Assembly (NCBI RefSeq): GCF_007625205.1
Contig: NZ_VMNI01000001.1
Coordinates: 62,001-126,000, forward strand
Direction of reading: 5' to 3'
Origin: Denitromonas ohlonensis
GTDB taxonomy: Bacteria; Pseudomonadota; Gammaproteobacteria; Burkholderiales; Rhodocyclaceae
DNA: 64,000 nt
The notes under the pieces were generated by a model that did not search any database, had not been told where the DNA came from, and saw only the letters and a program-made list of their open reading frames with translations. This document shows positions 51,289-58,398 of the stretch, piece by piece. The translations under genes and the position numbers were made by a program. The number at the start of each line of letters is the position of its first letter. The stretch's first letter is position 1.

Positions 51289-51680
51289 AGATCGCACTCG
51301 GCCTCGGCTGCGACCGCGGCACCCCCTGGCAGACCATCGACGCGGCCATCGCCCAGGCGCTGGCACGCTGCGCTCTGAGTCATGCCGCCGTGGCGCGGGT
51401 GGCCAGCATCGACCTCAAGTCCGACGAGGACGGCCTGCTCACCGTCATCGCCTGGAACGCCTGGCCGGTGCACTTCTACCGCGCCGCCGAGCTGGCGCGC
51501 GTGCCGGTGCCCAACCCGTCGGACACGGTGCGCAAATACACCGGCACGCCGTCAGTGTCCGAGGCGGCCGCCCTGCTCGCCGCCGGCACCACCATGCACG
51601 ACCTCATCCTCGAAAAGCACAAGCTGCGCGGCCCCGACGGCCGCAACGCCACCGTTTCCATTGCAAGGATTCCCCAATGA
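51285..51680 (+). CDS. CbiG C-terminal domain / CobE-like protein
   Basis: A 131-aa protein matching the CbiG C-terminal (CobE) domain: LGLGCDRGTPWQTIDAAI, IDLKSDEDGL, and the invariant-looking VPNPSDTVRKYTGTPSVSEAAAL. Stand-alone CobE exists in aerobic-pathway organisms; here it directly follows the CbiG N-terminal gene by a 4-bp overlap, so both halves very likely act together. It also overlaps cbiH by ATGA. Confidence 0.88.
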   Translation: MKIALGLGCDRGTPWQTIDAAIAQALARCALSHAAVARVASIDLKSDEDGLLTVIAWNAWPVHFYRAAELARVPVPNPSDTVRKYTGTPSVSEAAALLAAGTTMHDLILEKHKLRGPDGRNATVSIARIPQ

Positions 51681-52618
51681 CCGCACCCGGAAAGATCATG
51701 CTCGTGGGCATCGGCCCCGGCCATGTCGAACACATGACCCAGCGCGCCCGCGAGGCGATTGCCGAGGCCGACACCATCATCGGCTACGTCACCTACATCC
51801 GCCTGGTGGCCGATCTCATCGAAGGCAAGGAAGTCGTCAAGAAGTCGATGACCGAAGAACTCGACCGCGCCATCGAAGCGCTGGCCCGTGCCCGCGCGGG
51901 CAAGAAAGTCGCGCTGATTTCCTCGGGCGATGCCGGCGTGTACGGCATGGCCGGGCCGACCTACGAAGTGCTGTTCGAGGCCGGCTGGACGCCCGGCTTC
52001 GACATCGAAGTGGAGATCGTGCCCGGCGCCTCGGCGCTCAACACCTGCGCCGCGCTGGTGGGCGCGCCGCTGACCCACGACTTCTGCGCCATCTCGCTGT
52101 CCGACCTGCTCACCCCCTGGCCGGTGATCGCCCGCCGGCTCGACGCCGTGGCGGCCTCGGATTTCGTCGTCGCCCTCTACAACCCCAAAAGCGGCCGCCG
52201 CACCCGGCAGATCGTCGAAGCCCAGCGCCTGTTCCTGCGCCACCGCCGGCCCGACACCCCGGTGGCCATTGTCAAGTCCGCCTACCGGCCCAAGCAACGC
52301 ATCGAGATGACCACGCTGGCCGCCATGTGCGAGGCCGACATCGGCATGCTGTCGACGGTGCTGATCGGCAACTCGGCCACCTTCATTCGCGACGGGTTGA
52401 TGGTCACCCCGCGTGGCTATGCCAACAAATACGATGTGAGCAACGGCGACACCCGCGACGGCGAACAAGCCGGGCGCTCGCTGTCCACCGGCCTGGCCGG
52501 CTGGCGAGACACCGTTCGCGCCAGCGGTCACAGCCCGGCGCAACTCGCCGCGCAGTATCAGCTTCCCGTGGACTACATCGAAGCGGTGCTCGCCGAAACC
52601 GAGCCCGAAGCCGCATGA
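51677..52618 (+). CDS. cbiH: (Cobalt-)precorrin-3B C17-methyltransferase, extended
   Basis: A 313-aa ring-contraction methyltransferase. LVGIGPGHVEHMTQRA, ISSGDAGVYGMAGP, IVPGASALNTCAALVGAPLTHDFCAI (across a turn) and VALYNPKSGRR are its marks. The typical enzyme has about 240-250 residues; about 60 more (after GYANKYDVSNG) form a C-terminal extension ending in a helix-rich QLAAQYQLPVDYIEAVLAE. Extended CbiH forms with an Fe-S tail exist, but no Cys cluster is seen here. It overlaps neighbours on both sides. Confidence 0.92.
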   Translation: MTAPGKIMLVGIGPGHVEHMTQRAREAIAEADTIIGYVTYIRLVADLIEGKEVVKKSMTEELDRAIEALARARAGKKVALISSGDAGVYGMAGPTYEVLFEAGWTPGFDIEVEIVPGASALNTCAALVGAPLTHDFCAISLSDLLTPWPVIARRLDAVAASDFVVALYNPKSGRRTRQIVEAQRLFLRHRRPDTPVAIVKSAYRPKQRIEMTTLAAMCEADIGMLSTVLIGNSATFIRDGLMVTPRGYANKYDVSNGDTRDGEQAGRSLSTGLAGWRDTVRASGHSPAQLAAQYQLPVDYIEAVLAETEPEAA

Positions 52619-52959
52619 GTGAGCTTGAAAAACCGAAGATCGGCACCTACAAACACCATCTGCTGGTGTGCACCGGCCCGCGCTGCACACCCAATGATGA
52701 GTCGGACGCGCTGTTCGACCGCCTTGGCGATGTCCTCAAGGCCGCAGGCCTCACCACCGGCGAAGCCCGCGTCAAGCGCACTCGTACCGGCTGCTTTGCC
52801 GCCTGCCAGGGCGGCCCGGTGATGTGTATCCAGCCCGACGGGGTGTGGTACTACAACGTCACCCCCGCCAACCTGCAGCGGATCGTAACCGAGCATCTGC
52901 TTGGCGGCGCAGCGGTCGAGGAACTGGTGTTTCATCGGGGGCCGTCGGTGGCCGACTAA
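52615..52959 (+). CDS. (2Fe-2S) thioredoxin-like ferredoxin
   Basis: A 114-aa protein with the thioredoxin-like [2Fe-2S] fold: HLLVCTGPRC (two Cys), TRTGCFAACQGGPVM (two more), then YYNVTPANLQRIVTEHL. It is the last gene of the cobalamin operon and overlaps cbiH by ATGA. A similar small ferredoxin (CbiW) accompanies cobalamin genes in Bacillus megaterium, so electron supply to a reductive step is a reasonable inference. Confidence 0.88.
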   Translation: MSELEKPKIGTYKHHLLVCTGPRCTPNDESDALFDRLGDVLKAAGLTTGEARVKRTRTGCFAACQGGPVMCIQPDGVWYYNVTPANLQRIVTEHLLGGAAVEELVFHRGPSVAD

Positions 52960-53001
52960 AGGCCGCAGGCCGGAAGCCAGGGCGGTGCTTGATCAAACGA
53001 T

Positions 53002-53044
53002 GGCCCCGGATTCCGCTGCGCTGCATCCGGGTTACGGCGGGGCC
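53002..53044. repeat. Short interspersed palindromic element
   Basis: GGCCCC ... GGGGCC outer arms enclose CCGGAT ... ATCCGG, the dispersed palindrome type (cccggat-tgcgctgcatccgg) seen repeatedly in high-GC proteobacteria. It lies after the ferredoxin stop and could end the cobalamin transcript. Confidence 0.5.
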
Positions 53045-53083
53045 GGAGTGAGCACACGCCACAGCCCGCCCCGCCATGCAGAT

Positions 53084-53314
53084 TCAGGTCAGAATGCTGC
53101 GCACCGTTTGCAGATGCTCAACCACGTCCTGCCCCAGCTTGGTCAAATAGCCACCGTCGTGCTGGCTCAGCAAACCCTTGTCGAACAGGCGCTGAGCCGC
53201 GGCAATCGCCTCGGGCGCCGCATCATGGTGCACTTTCAACCCGGTCTGCGAATTGCTCGCATCGTATTGAACAAGCAGGCTGATCTCGTGAACAAAATCG
53301 GCTGGCAGAGTCAT
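53084..53314 (-). CDS. TIGR02647-family small protein
   Basis: A 76-aa soluble helical protein. GLKVHHDAAPEAIAAAQRLF, DKGLLSQHDGGYLT and LGQDVVEHLQTV match the TIGR02647 family of small proteobacterial proteins with a winged-helix-like pattern and no defined function. Single gene, opposite to the cobalamin operon. Confidence 0.75.
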   Translation of the reverse strand: MTLPADFVHEISLLVQYDASNSQTGLKVHHDAAPEAIAAAQRLFDKGLLSQHDGGYLTKLGQDVVEHLQTVRSILT

Positions 53315-53400
53315 GGTGTTCCCTTTGTAACGCCACCCATGCGGTGGCCATGCTGAACTTTACTTCGCCGGACCTGCCTTGAGCAATTCGACGACGGACT

Positions 53401-53610
53401 TCAAAACGGCACCCGCCGCTTTGGCACCATCGCGGCTGGTTTGGCCTCGACCGCTTTCGCCTTCACCGGCTTTCTCGGCTGATTCATTTCACCCCGCGCG
53501 AAACGCACCTTGCCTTCGAGCTCACAGCCGCGCATGCCGGGTTCGCACTGCGCGCCTTTGACGCGCTGGCAAATGCCATTGAGATCGTGGGGACAGCTCC
53601 AGGCAGACAT
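53401..53610 (-). CDS. Small Cys-rich protein, 69 aa
   Basis: From ATG 53610: MSAWSCPHDLNGICQRVKG followed by AQCEPGMRGCELEGKVRFA, then a Lys/Pro/Ala tail with VKAKAVEAKPAAM. Four cysteines in a 30-residue span could bind zinc or an Fe-S cluster. The compact N-terminal part looks conserved and the tail disordered. I do not know its role. The frame could be opened 33 bp earlier, but that extension lacks the look of coding sequence. Confidence 0.6.
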   Translation of the reverse strand: MSAWSCPHDLNGICQRVKGAQCEPGMRGCELEGKVRFARGEMNQPRKPVKAKAVEAKPAAMVPKRRVPF

Positions 53611-53675
53611 GTTCGTACTCCGCGTATACACAGGATGCAGCAAGTTTAAACGTCAGGGCGCTCGCGGTGCAGCGA

Positions 53676-54488
53676 TCAGGGGAGCCCCGCGCAGGCGTCG
53701 AGCGAGACGAGAATCTGCGCGATCATGTCGCCGCGGGCGTTGTGCATCTCGTACATGAAGCGGGCTTTTCGGGCAGTAAACACGTCACGCATTTTCTCGG
53801 GCAGCGCGCAGAGGTTTTGCGCCGCGACTTCGCGTATTTTGATTCGGCGGTCCGGCGGCAGCGCGGTGCCGGCAAAATTCAGCAGCGTCATGCGCACACG
53901 AAAATCTCCGCCAAATACATCCGCGCCATCGAGCCTCACGCCATCATCAAGTACACGTGGCGCTTTTGTTTCGCGGTTGAAGTCAGCGGTCAGGGCGGCA
54001 AGACTCGGCGTACCATCGACACGCGCGTGCAGCCCGTAAGAATCGATGAATTTCCCCAGCGCGACCAAGGCGATAAAGAGCAGCAGCACGCGCAACCAGA
54101 AACCCTTTGGCACGCCGTCACCGTAAGCGCCGAACAGTCCGACCGAGTAGCTGGCGTCGCGCAACGCGCTCGTAACCCGACGGTTAAGACCCAGCAGAAC
54201 GACAAGATTGACCAGCGGCACGAAGAAGCCGAGAAGTATCAACACGCGCTTGGGCAGGCTGAAACCAAGCTCGCCGCTCAATCGAATGGCACCGAGCAGC
54301 GTGAATACGAAGCTCGCCAAGGCGACCAGCGCCATCGCACCCAGCGAGGTTTTGGTCAGCGCAGAGCTCACGAAATAGAGCAACACGCCGGCAATCGCCA
54401 GTCGTTGGCCAAGCATCAGTCCAGAGAGGTCGGGCTCGTCGTCAGCGATCAACTCGAAGTCGAGGCTGGGTTGCGCGGTCTGATTCAT
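53676..54488 (-). CDS. Membrane protein of unknown function, 270 aa
   Basis: From ATG 54488 (MNQTAQPSLDFELIADDEPDLSG split) the protein has an acidic leader, four helices (about residues 25-42, 45-63, 72-95, 122-140), and a soluble C-terminal domain (about 150-270) with RMTLLNFAGTALPPDRR and FMYEMHNARGDMIAQILVSLDAC. I do not recognise it. Third-position GC is lower than in the cobalamin operon, as for the next gene, hinting that this stretch has a different history. Confidence 0.6.
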   Translation of the reverse strand: MNQTAQPSLDFELIADDEPDLSGLMLGQRLAIAGVLLYFVSSALTKTSLGAMALVALASFVFTLLGAIRLSGELGFSLPKRVLILLGFFVPLVNLVVLLGLNRRVTSALRDASYSVGLFGAYGDGVPKGFWLRVLLLFIALVALGKFIDSYGLHARVDGTPSLAALTADFNRETKAPRVLDDGVRLDGADVFGGDFRVRMTLLNFAGTALPPDRRIKIREVAAQNLCALPEKMRDVFTARKARFMYEMHNARGDMIAQILVSLDACAGLP

Positions 54489-54601
54489 TGGGTTTCCGAT
54501 CTCGACGCTTCGAGACGACAAAAATGCCTAGAGAATATAACCAAACACATGGCAGGCGCGAGATTCTTTCAGTGCCGCTTGAATGCCCGCACTGGCGGCA
54601 T

Positions 54602-54970
54602 TCAGCCCTTGGCCGCGAACTCGTTGATATTCAATACAAACGATTTCCCATCGGTCGCCACCAGGCCGATATTGCTCAAGTACTGATAGGTGACGGCATC
54701 GATATCAACGCACGAATCGATCACGTTGACGACATAGCCACTGTCGCCGAGGTCGACAATCGTGAAGCGTCGCTCGGGTCTTTTCAAGAAGACCGTCAAC
54801 TTTGCGTCATACACGAAGGCAAATCCCTCAAGACGGCACAGCCCGCGATCAACGGCCATGATCTCGCCGAGAAAATGGCGACGTATCGCGCCCTCATACA
54901 ATGCCCGAACACCACGTGAAGGCGCCGAATACCGGCCACTCAGCCCACGAAATTGTGTAGCGTAGCGCAT
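54602..54970 (-). CDS. Hypothetical protein, 122 aa
   Basis: From ATG 54970 (MRYATQFRGLSGRYS). An all-beta-looking soluble protein: RHFLGEIMAVDRGLC, FVYDAKLTVFLKRPERRF, TIVDLGDSGYVVNVIDSCVD, FVLNINEFAAKG. No signal peptide, motif or family is recognised. Codon use is less GC-rich than the neighbours. AAAGG lies 10 nt before the start. It and the membrane protein downstream are on the same strand with a 113-bp gap. Confidence 0.5.
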   Translation of the reverse strand: MRYATQFRGLSGRYSAPSRGVRALYEGAIRRHFLGEIMAVDRGLCRLEGFAFVYDAKLTVFLKRPERRFTIVDLGDSGYVVNVIDSCVDIDAVTYQYLSNIGLVATDGKSFVLNINEFAAKG

Positions 54971-55352
54971 CGACGCGAGCCTTTCGAGACAAAGCCATCC
55001 GGTGGATTCCGACCAACGCGGCGACCCGAACGACGTCCGATATCGATGACGCGCAGACACTTGCAACACGGGCATGGCGGCAAGAAATCACTCCACCTGC
55101 GGGCCGGCCAACGCCCGACATCTCCGACCGTCATCTGGATCCATGCGTGCAGCTTTCGCCAGCGTCAGCTTGCCCCGGCCGTTTTCACTCACTATGCTCA
55201 GAAGGCCACCTTCGGCACCTCTTTGGCGATTCGCGCCAAAGTACTGGCGGTTTCTCTGTCCGTACGCCGCCAGTCCACGCCCGCCTGCCCACCGGCAACC
55301 CGATCCGTATTTTTGGTCAGGCACCGGCGCTACCTGATTATGGGAGAACACC
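54971..55352. other. 382-bp intergenic region with two adjacent hairpins
   Basis: No gene is supported. Two inverted repeats stand close together: TTTGGCG-ATTCG-CGCCAAA at 55222-55240 and ACTGGCGG...CCGCCAGT starting at 55243. Neither has a U-run. They precede the DUF1326 gene by about 75 bp and could be operator or attenuator structures for it. Confidence 0.4.
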
Positions 55353-55967
55353 ATGGCGACCTGGCATATCGAAGGCCAGTACATGGAAACGTGCAATTGC
55401 ACGTATCTTTGCCCCTGCGCCTCATCCAATCTCACCGCCACACCCACCGAAGGCGACTGCAAAGCCGCCATCGCAATGCGAATCGACAAGGGACAAAAAG
55501 ACGGGCTGGCGCTTGATGGACTGGCTTTTATCGTAATGCTGCATTCGCCCAAGGCGATGGCCGAAGGCGACATGACCGTCGGCCTGATTGTGGACGAGCG
55601 CGCCACCGATGCGCAGGTCGAGGCCATCAGCGCCATCGCCACCGGTGCTGCCGGTGGCCCCATGGCAAATCTGGCGCCGCTGGTGGGCCGCATCGCCGGT
55701 GTCGAGCGACGCCCGATCAGCTTCGAGATCGAAGGCATGAGCTACGTCGTCAAGGCCGGCGAGTTTGTCGACCAGGCCTGCGAAGGCGTGGCCAGCGGCA
55801 TCCACCCCAACGAGCCAATCTATCTCGAGAACACGGTCCACCCGGTCAACAGCCGCCTCGGACTGGCCAAGGCGACGCGAACGCTCTTCAAGGTGTTCGG
55901 GATCGAATGGTCCGACACCAGCGGCACACGTAATGGCCACTTTGCGCCCTTCGCGTGGACCGCCTGA
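55353..55967 (+). CDS. DUF1326 protein
   Basis: A 204-aa soluble protein. The N-terminal ETCNCTYLCPCAS (residues 13-25) has four cysteines in a metal- or redox-like cluster, the hallmark of DUF1326; LEGMSY-like FEIEGMSYVV and HPVNSRLGLAKATRT are further conserved parts. DUF1326 genes usually sit beside DUF2182 membrane-protein genes, as here with a 13-bp overlap. Function is unknown. GGAG lies 8 nt before the ATG. Confidence 0.85.
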   Translation: MATWHIEGQYMETCNCTYLCPCASSNLTATPTEGDCKAAIAMRIDKGQKDGLALDGLAFIVMLHSPKAMAEGDMTVGLIVDERATDAQVEAISAIATGAAGGPMANLAPLVGRIAGVERRPISFEIEGMSYVVKAGEFVDQACEGVASGIHPNEPIYLENTVHPVNSRLGLAKATRTLFKVFGIEWSDTSGTRNGHFAPFAWTA

Positions 55968-56749
55968 CCCCCACCGTCGCGCCCGGCGACGGGCTCGACG
56001 CCGCACTGCGTCACGACCGGATGCTCGCCGCCGGCGGCTTGGGCGCGGTCGTTCTGCTGTCGTGGCTCTACCTGTGGCTCAGCGCCTCTGGCATGGACCA
56101 CGCCGCCATGGACATGGCGCCCATGCCCCGCGCGACCAGCGCTGGCGCGTTTGGGCTGACCTTCATGATGTGGACCATCATGATGGCCGCCATGATGCTG
56201 CCGAGCGCCGCGCCGGCCATCCTGTTGTACGGCACGCTGGTGCGCAAGCACACTGCGGCCGGCAAGGTCTTGCCGGCCGTCTCGCGCTTCGTCGCCGGCT
56301 ATCTCCTGGTGTGGACCGCGTTCAGCCTGGCCGCCACCGTGCTGCAAACGGCGCTGGAATACGCCGCGCTGCTGACGCCCGACATGGCCACCGCCAGCAC
56401 CCGACTCGGTGCGCTGGCGCTGATCGCGGCCGGGGTCTATCAACTGACACCGCTCAAGGCCGCCTGTCTGGGCAAGTGCCGAAACCCGCTCCAGTTCTTC
56501 ATCACCCGTTGGCGCGATGGCCACCATGGCGCTCTCAAGATGGGGCTCGAACATGGCGCCTACTGCGTCGGCTGTTGCTGGGCGATCATGCTGCTGCTGT
56601 TTGTGGCCGGTGTGATGAATCTCGTCTGGGTGGCGCTGATAACCGCCTTTGTGTTCATTGAAAAAGTCTTCCCCGGCGCACGGCTCATCACGCTCGGCGC
56701 CAGCGCTGCGCTGATCGCGTCGGGCCTGTTTTTGCTGCTTCGCATCTGA
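55955..56749 (+). CDS. DUF2182 metal-binding integral membrane protein
   Basis: A 264-aa membrane protein with about six helices. The first loop is Met/His-rich (MDHAAMDMAPM), helix 2 carries MMWTIMMAAMMLPSAAPA, and the GLEHGAYCVGCCWAIM segment has a His and three cysteines. These are DUF2182 features and suggest copper or another soft metal as ligand. Start is GTG 55955, inside the end of the DUF1326 gene, so the two are coupled. Confidence 0.82.
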   Translation: MDRLTPTVAPGDGLDAALRHDRMLAAGGLGAVVLLSWLYLWLSASGMDHAAMDMAPMPRATSAGAFGLTFMMWTIMMAAMMLPSAAPAILLYGTLVRKHTAAGKVLPAVSRFVAGYLLVWTAFSLAATVLQTALEYAALLTPDMATASTRLGALALIAAGVYQLTPLKAACLGKCRNPLQFFITRWRDGHHGALKMGLEHGAYCVGCCWAIMLLLFVAGVMNLVWVALITAFVFIEKVFPGARLITLGASAALIASGLFLLLRI

Positions 56750-56768
56750 GTCCGCCCCCGGCAGCGCG

Positions 56769-57275
56769 TCAGCGGCGCGCCGACACCCAGTCCATCACCG
56801 CCCAGCCGGTCCCACGCTCCCAACCCTTGAGCTTGTCCTGCGGAATCAGCTTCACCTCGGCGAGCTCTTCGTTGAGCGTGATTTCACCCGTCGCCTGCAC
56901 GTGATAGACCAGCAGCACCTGGTTGGCGTCGGCAAAACCGTAGTTGCCAATCCAGTGCACCGCCTGCGTGTCGAGGCCGGTTTCTTCCTTTACCTCGCGG
57001 GCCACGGCAATCTCGGGCGCTTCCTCGCGTTCGAGAAAGCCGGTGACCAGGGCGAATTTGCCCTCCGGCCAGGCCGCATTGCGCGCCAGCAGCATCTGGC
57101 CGTCGCGGTCGAGGCACTCGATGAGCGCACAGACCACCGGCACCGGATTGCCCCAGGCGATGAAGCCGCAGTCGCTGCCGGGGCAGACGCGGCGCGGCAG
57201 ATCGCCGAGATGGGCGTCGGCCAGGCCCGTGCCGCAGCGCGGGCAATAGCGCCAGTCGTCAGGATCGAATCGCAT
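56769..57275 (-). CDS. Nudix hydrolase with zinc ribbon (NudC-like)
   Basis: A 168-aa enzyme. An N-terminal zinc ribbon (YCPRCGTGL ... VCPGSDCGFI) precedes the Nudix domain with box GFLEREEAPEIAVAREVKEE. The ribbon plus Nudix order resembles the second half of NudC (NADH pyrophosphatase/deNADding), but the NudC N-terminal domain is absent, so the substrate may differ. Start ATG 57275 lies 17 bp inside the threonine aldolase gene, implying co-transcription with it. Confidence 0.82.
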   Translation of the reverse strand: MRFDPDDWRYCPRCGTGLADAHLGDLPRRVCPGSDCGFIAWGNPVPVVCALIECLDRDGQMLLARNAAWPEGKFALVTGFLEREEAPEIAVAREVKEETGLDTQAVHWIGNYGFADANQVLLVYHVQATGEITLNEELAEVKLIPQDKLKGWERGTGWAVMDWVSARR

Positions 57276-58305
57276 CGCCCGCTCCGGTGAGGTTGCGGAT
57301 GTCAGCCAGGATGGCGTCGACGGTGGCCGGCAGCGTGTCCCAGCCGCACATGAAGCGCGCGCCGCCCGCGCCGATAAAGGTGTAGAAACGCCACCCCTTG
57401 GCACGCAGGCCGGCTTCCACCGGCGCGGGCAAACGGGCGAAAACACCGTTGGCCTCGGTCGGGAACAGCAATTCGATGCCGGCCGCCACCAGGCCGGCGC
57501 TCAGGCGCTGCGCCATGGCGTTGGCGTGGCGGGCGTGTTTGAGCCACACGTCGTCAGTCAGCATGCCCAGCCACGGCGCGGAGAGAAAGCGCATCTTGGA
57601 GGCCAGTTGACCAGCCTGCTTGCAGCGCCAGGCAAAGTCCTCGGACAGCTTGCGATCGAAGAACACCACCGCCTCGCCCACCGGCAGGCCCATCTTGGTG
57701 CCGCCAAAACACAGCACATCCACCCCGGCGCGCCAGGTGATGTCGGCCGGCGCCACACCCAGTGACGCCACGGCATTGGCGAAACGCGCGCCGTCCATGT
57801 GCACGCGCAAGCCGTGCTGGCGGGCGGTGTCGGCAATGGCGGCGATCTGGTCGGGCAGGTAGAGCGTGCCGACCTCGGTCGTCTGGGTGAGCGTCAGGCC
57901 GCGCGGTTTGGGAAAGTGCAGATCACTGCGCCGGGTCACCACCTCGGTGATCGCCTCGGGCGTGAGTCGCCCCTGCTCGCCGGCCGCGGTGAGCAGCTTG
58001 GCGCCGTTGGAGAAGAACTCCGGCGCGCCGCATTCATCGGTTTCCACATGCGCCAGCTGATGGCAGATCACGCTGTGATAGGACTGGCACAAGGTGGCCA
58101 GCGCCAGCGAATTGGCGGCCGTGCCGTTGAACACGAAATACACATCGCAATCGGTTTCAAAGATCTCGCGCAGGCGGTCGGAGACCTTGCGGGTGTAGTC
58201 GTCATCGCCATAGGCCGGGGCGTGCCCGGTGTTGGCTTCGAGCAGGGCGGCGGTGGCTTCGGGGCAGATGCCGGCGTAGTTGTCGCTGGCGAAGTGTTGT
58301 TGCAT
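57259..58305 (-). CDS. ltaE: Low-specificity L-threonine aldolase family enzyme
   Basis: A 348-aa fold-type I PLP enzyme cleaving threonine/allo-threonine to glycine and acetaldehyde. FNGTAANSLAL (PLP phosphate site), HMDGARFANA (Asp-Gly-Ala-Arg) and CFGGTKMGLPVG with the PLP lysine are its marks. Beta-eliminating lyases are relatives. Downstream, the Nudix gene overlaps by 17 bp; upstream lies alaS with a terminator between. Confidence 0.9.
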   Translation of the reverse strand: MQQHFASDNYAGICPEATAALLEANTGHAPAYGDDDYTRKVSDRLREIFETDCDVYFVFNGTAANSLALATLCQSYHSVICHQLAHVETDECGAPEFFSNGAKLLTAAGEQGRLTPEAITEVVTRRSDLHFPKPRGLTLTQTTEVGTLYLPDQIAAIADTARQHGLRVHMDGARFANAVASLGVAPADITWRAGVDVLCFGGTKMGLPVGEAVVFFDRKLSEDFAWRCKQAGQLASKMRFLSAPWLGMLTDDVWLKHARHANAMAQRLSAGLVAAGIELLFPTEANGVFARLPAPVEAGLRAKGWRFYTFIGAGGARFMCGWDTLPATVDAILADIRNLTGAGDAIRS

Positions 58306-58340
58306 GGCTGTCTCCGTTTTTTATTCGCAATCTTATCGCT

Positions 58341-58372
58341 GAAATAGAAACGGGCCGGTTGTGCCGGCCCGT
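58341..58372 (-). terminator. Rho-independent terminator of alaS
   Basis: On the minus strand ACGGGCCGG-CACAA-CCGGCCCGT forms a perfect 9-bp stem followed by TTCTATTTC, 27 bp after the alaS stop. Confidence 0.8.
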
Positions 58373-58398
58373 GGGTGTTACTGAGTACGCGCTTTTAT

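Noticed and set aside
53084-55352. Toxin-antitoxin or phage-defence island
   Set aside because: The small genes have no toxin, antitoxin, nuclease or helicase motifs, and no integrase, att repeats or transposase remnants are present.
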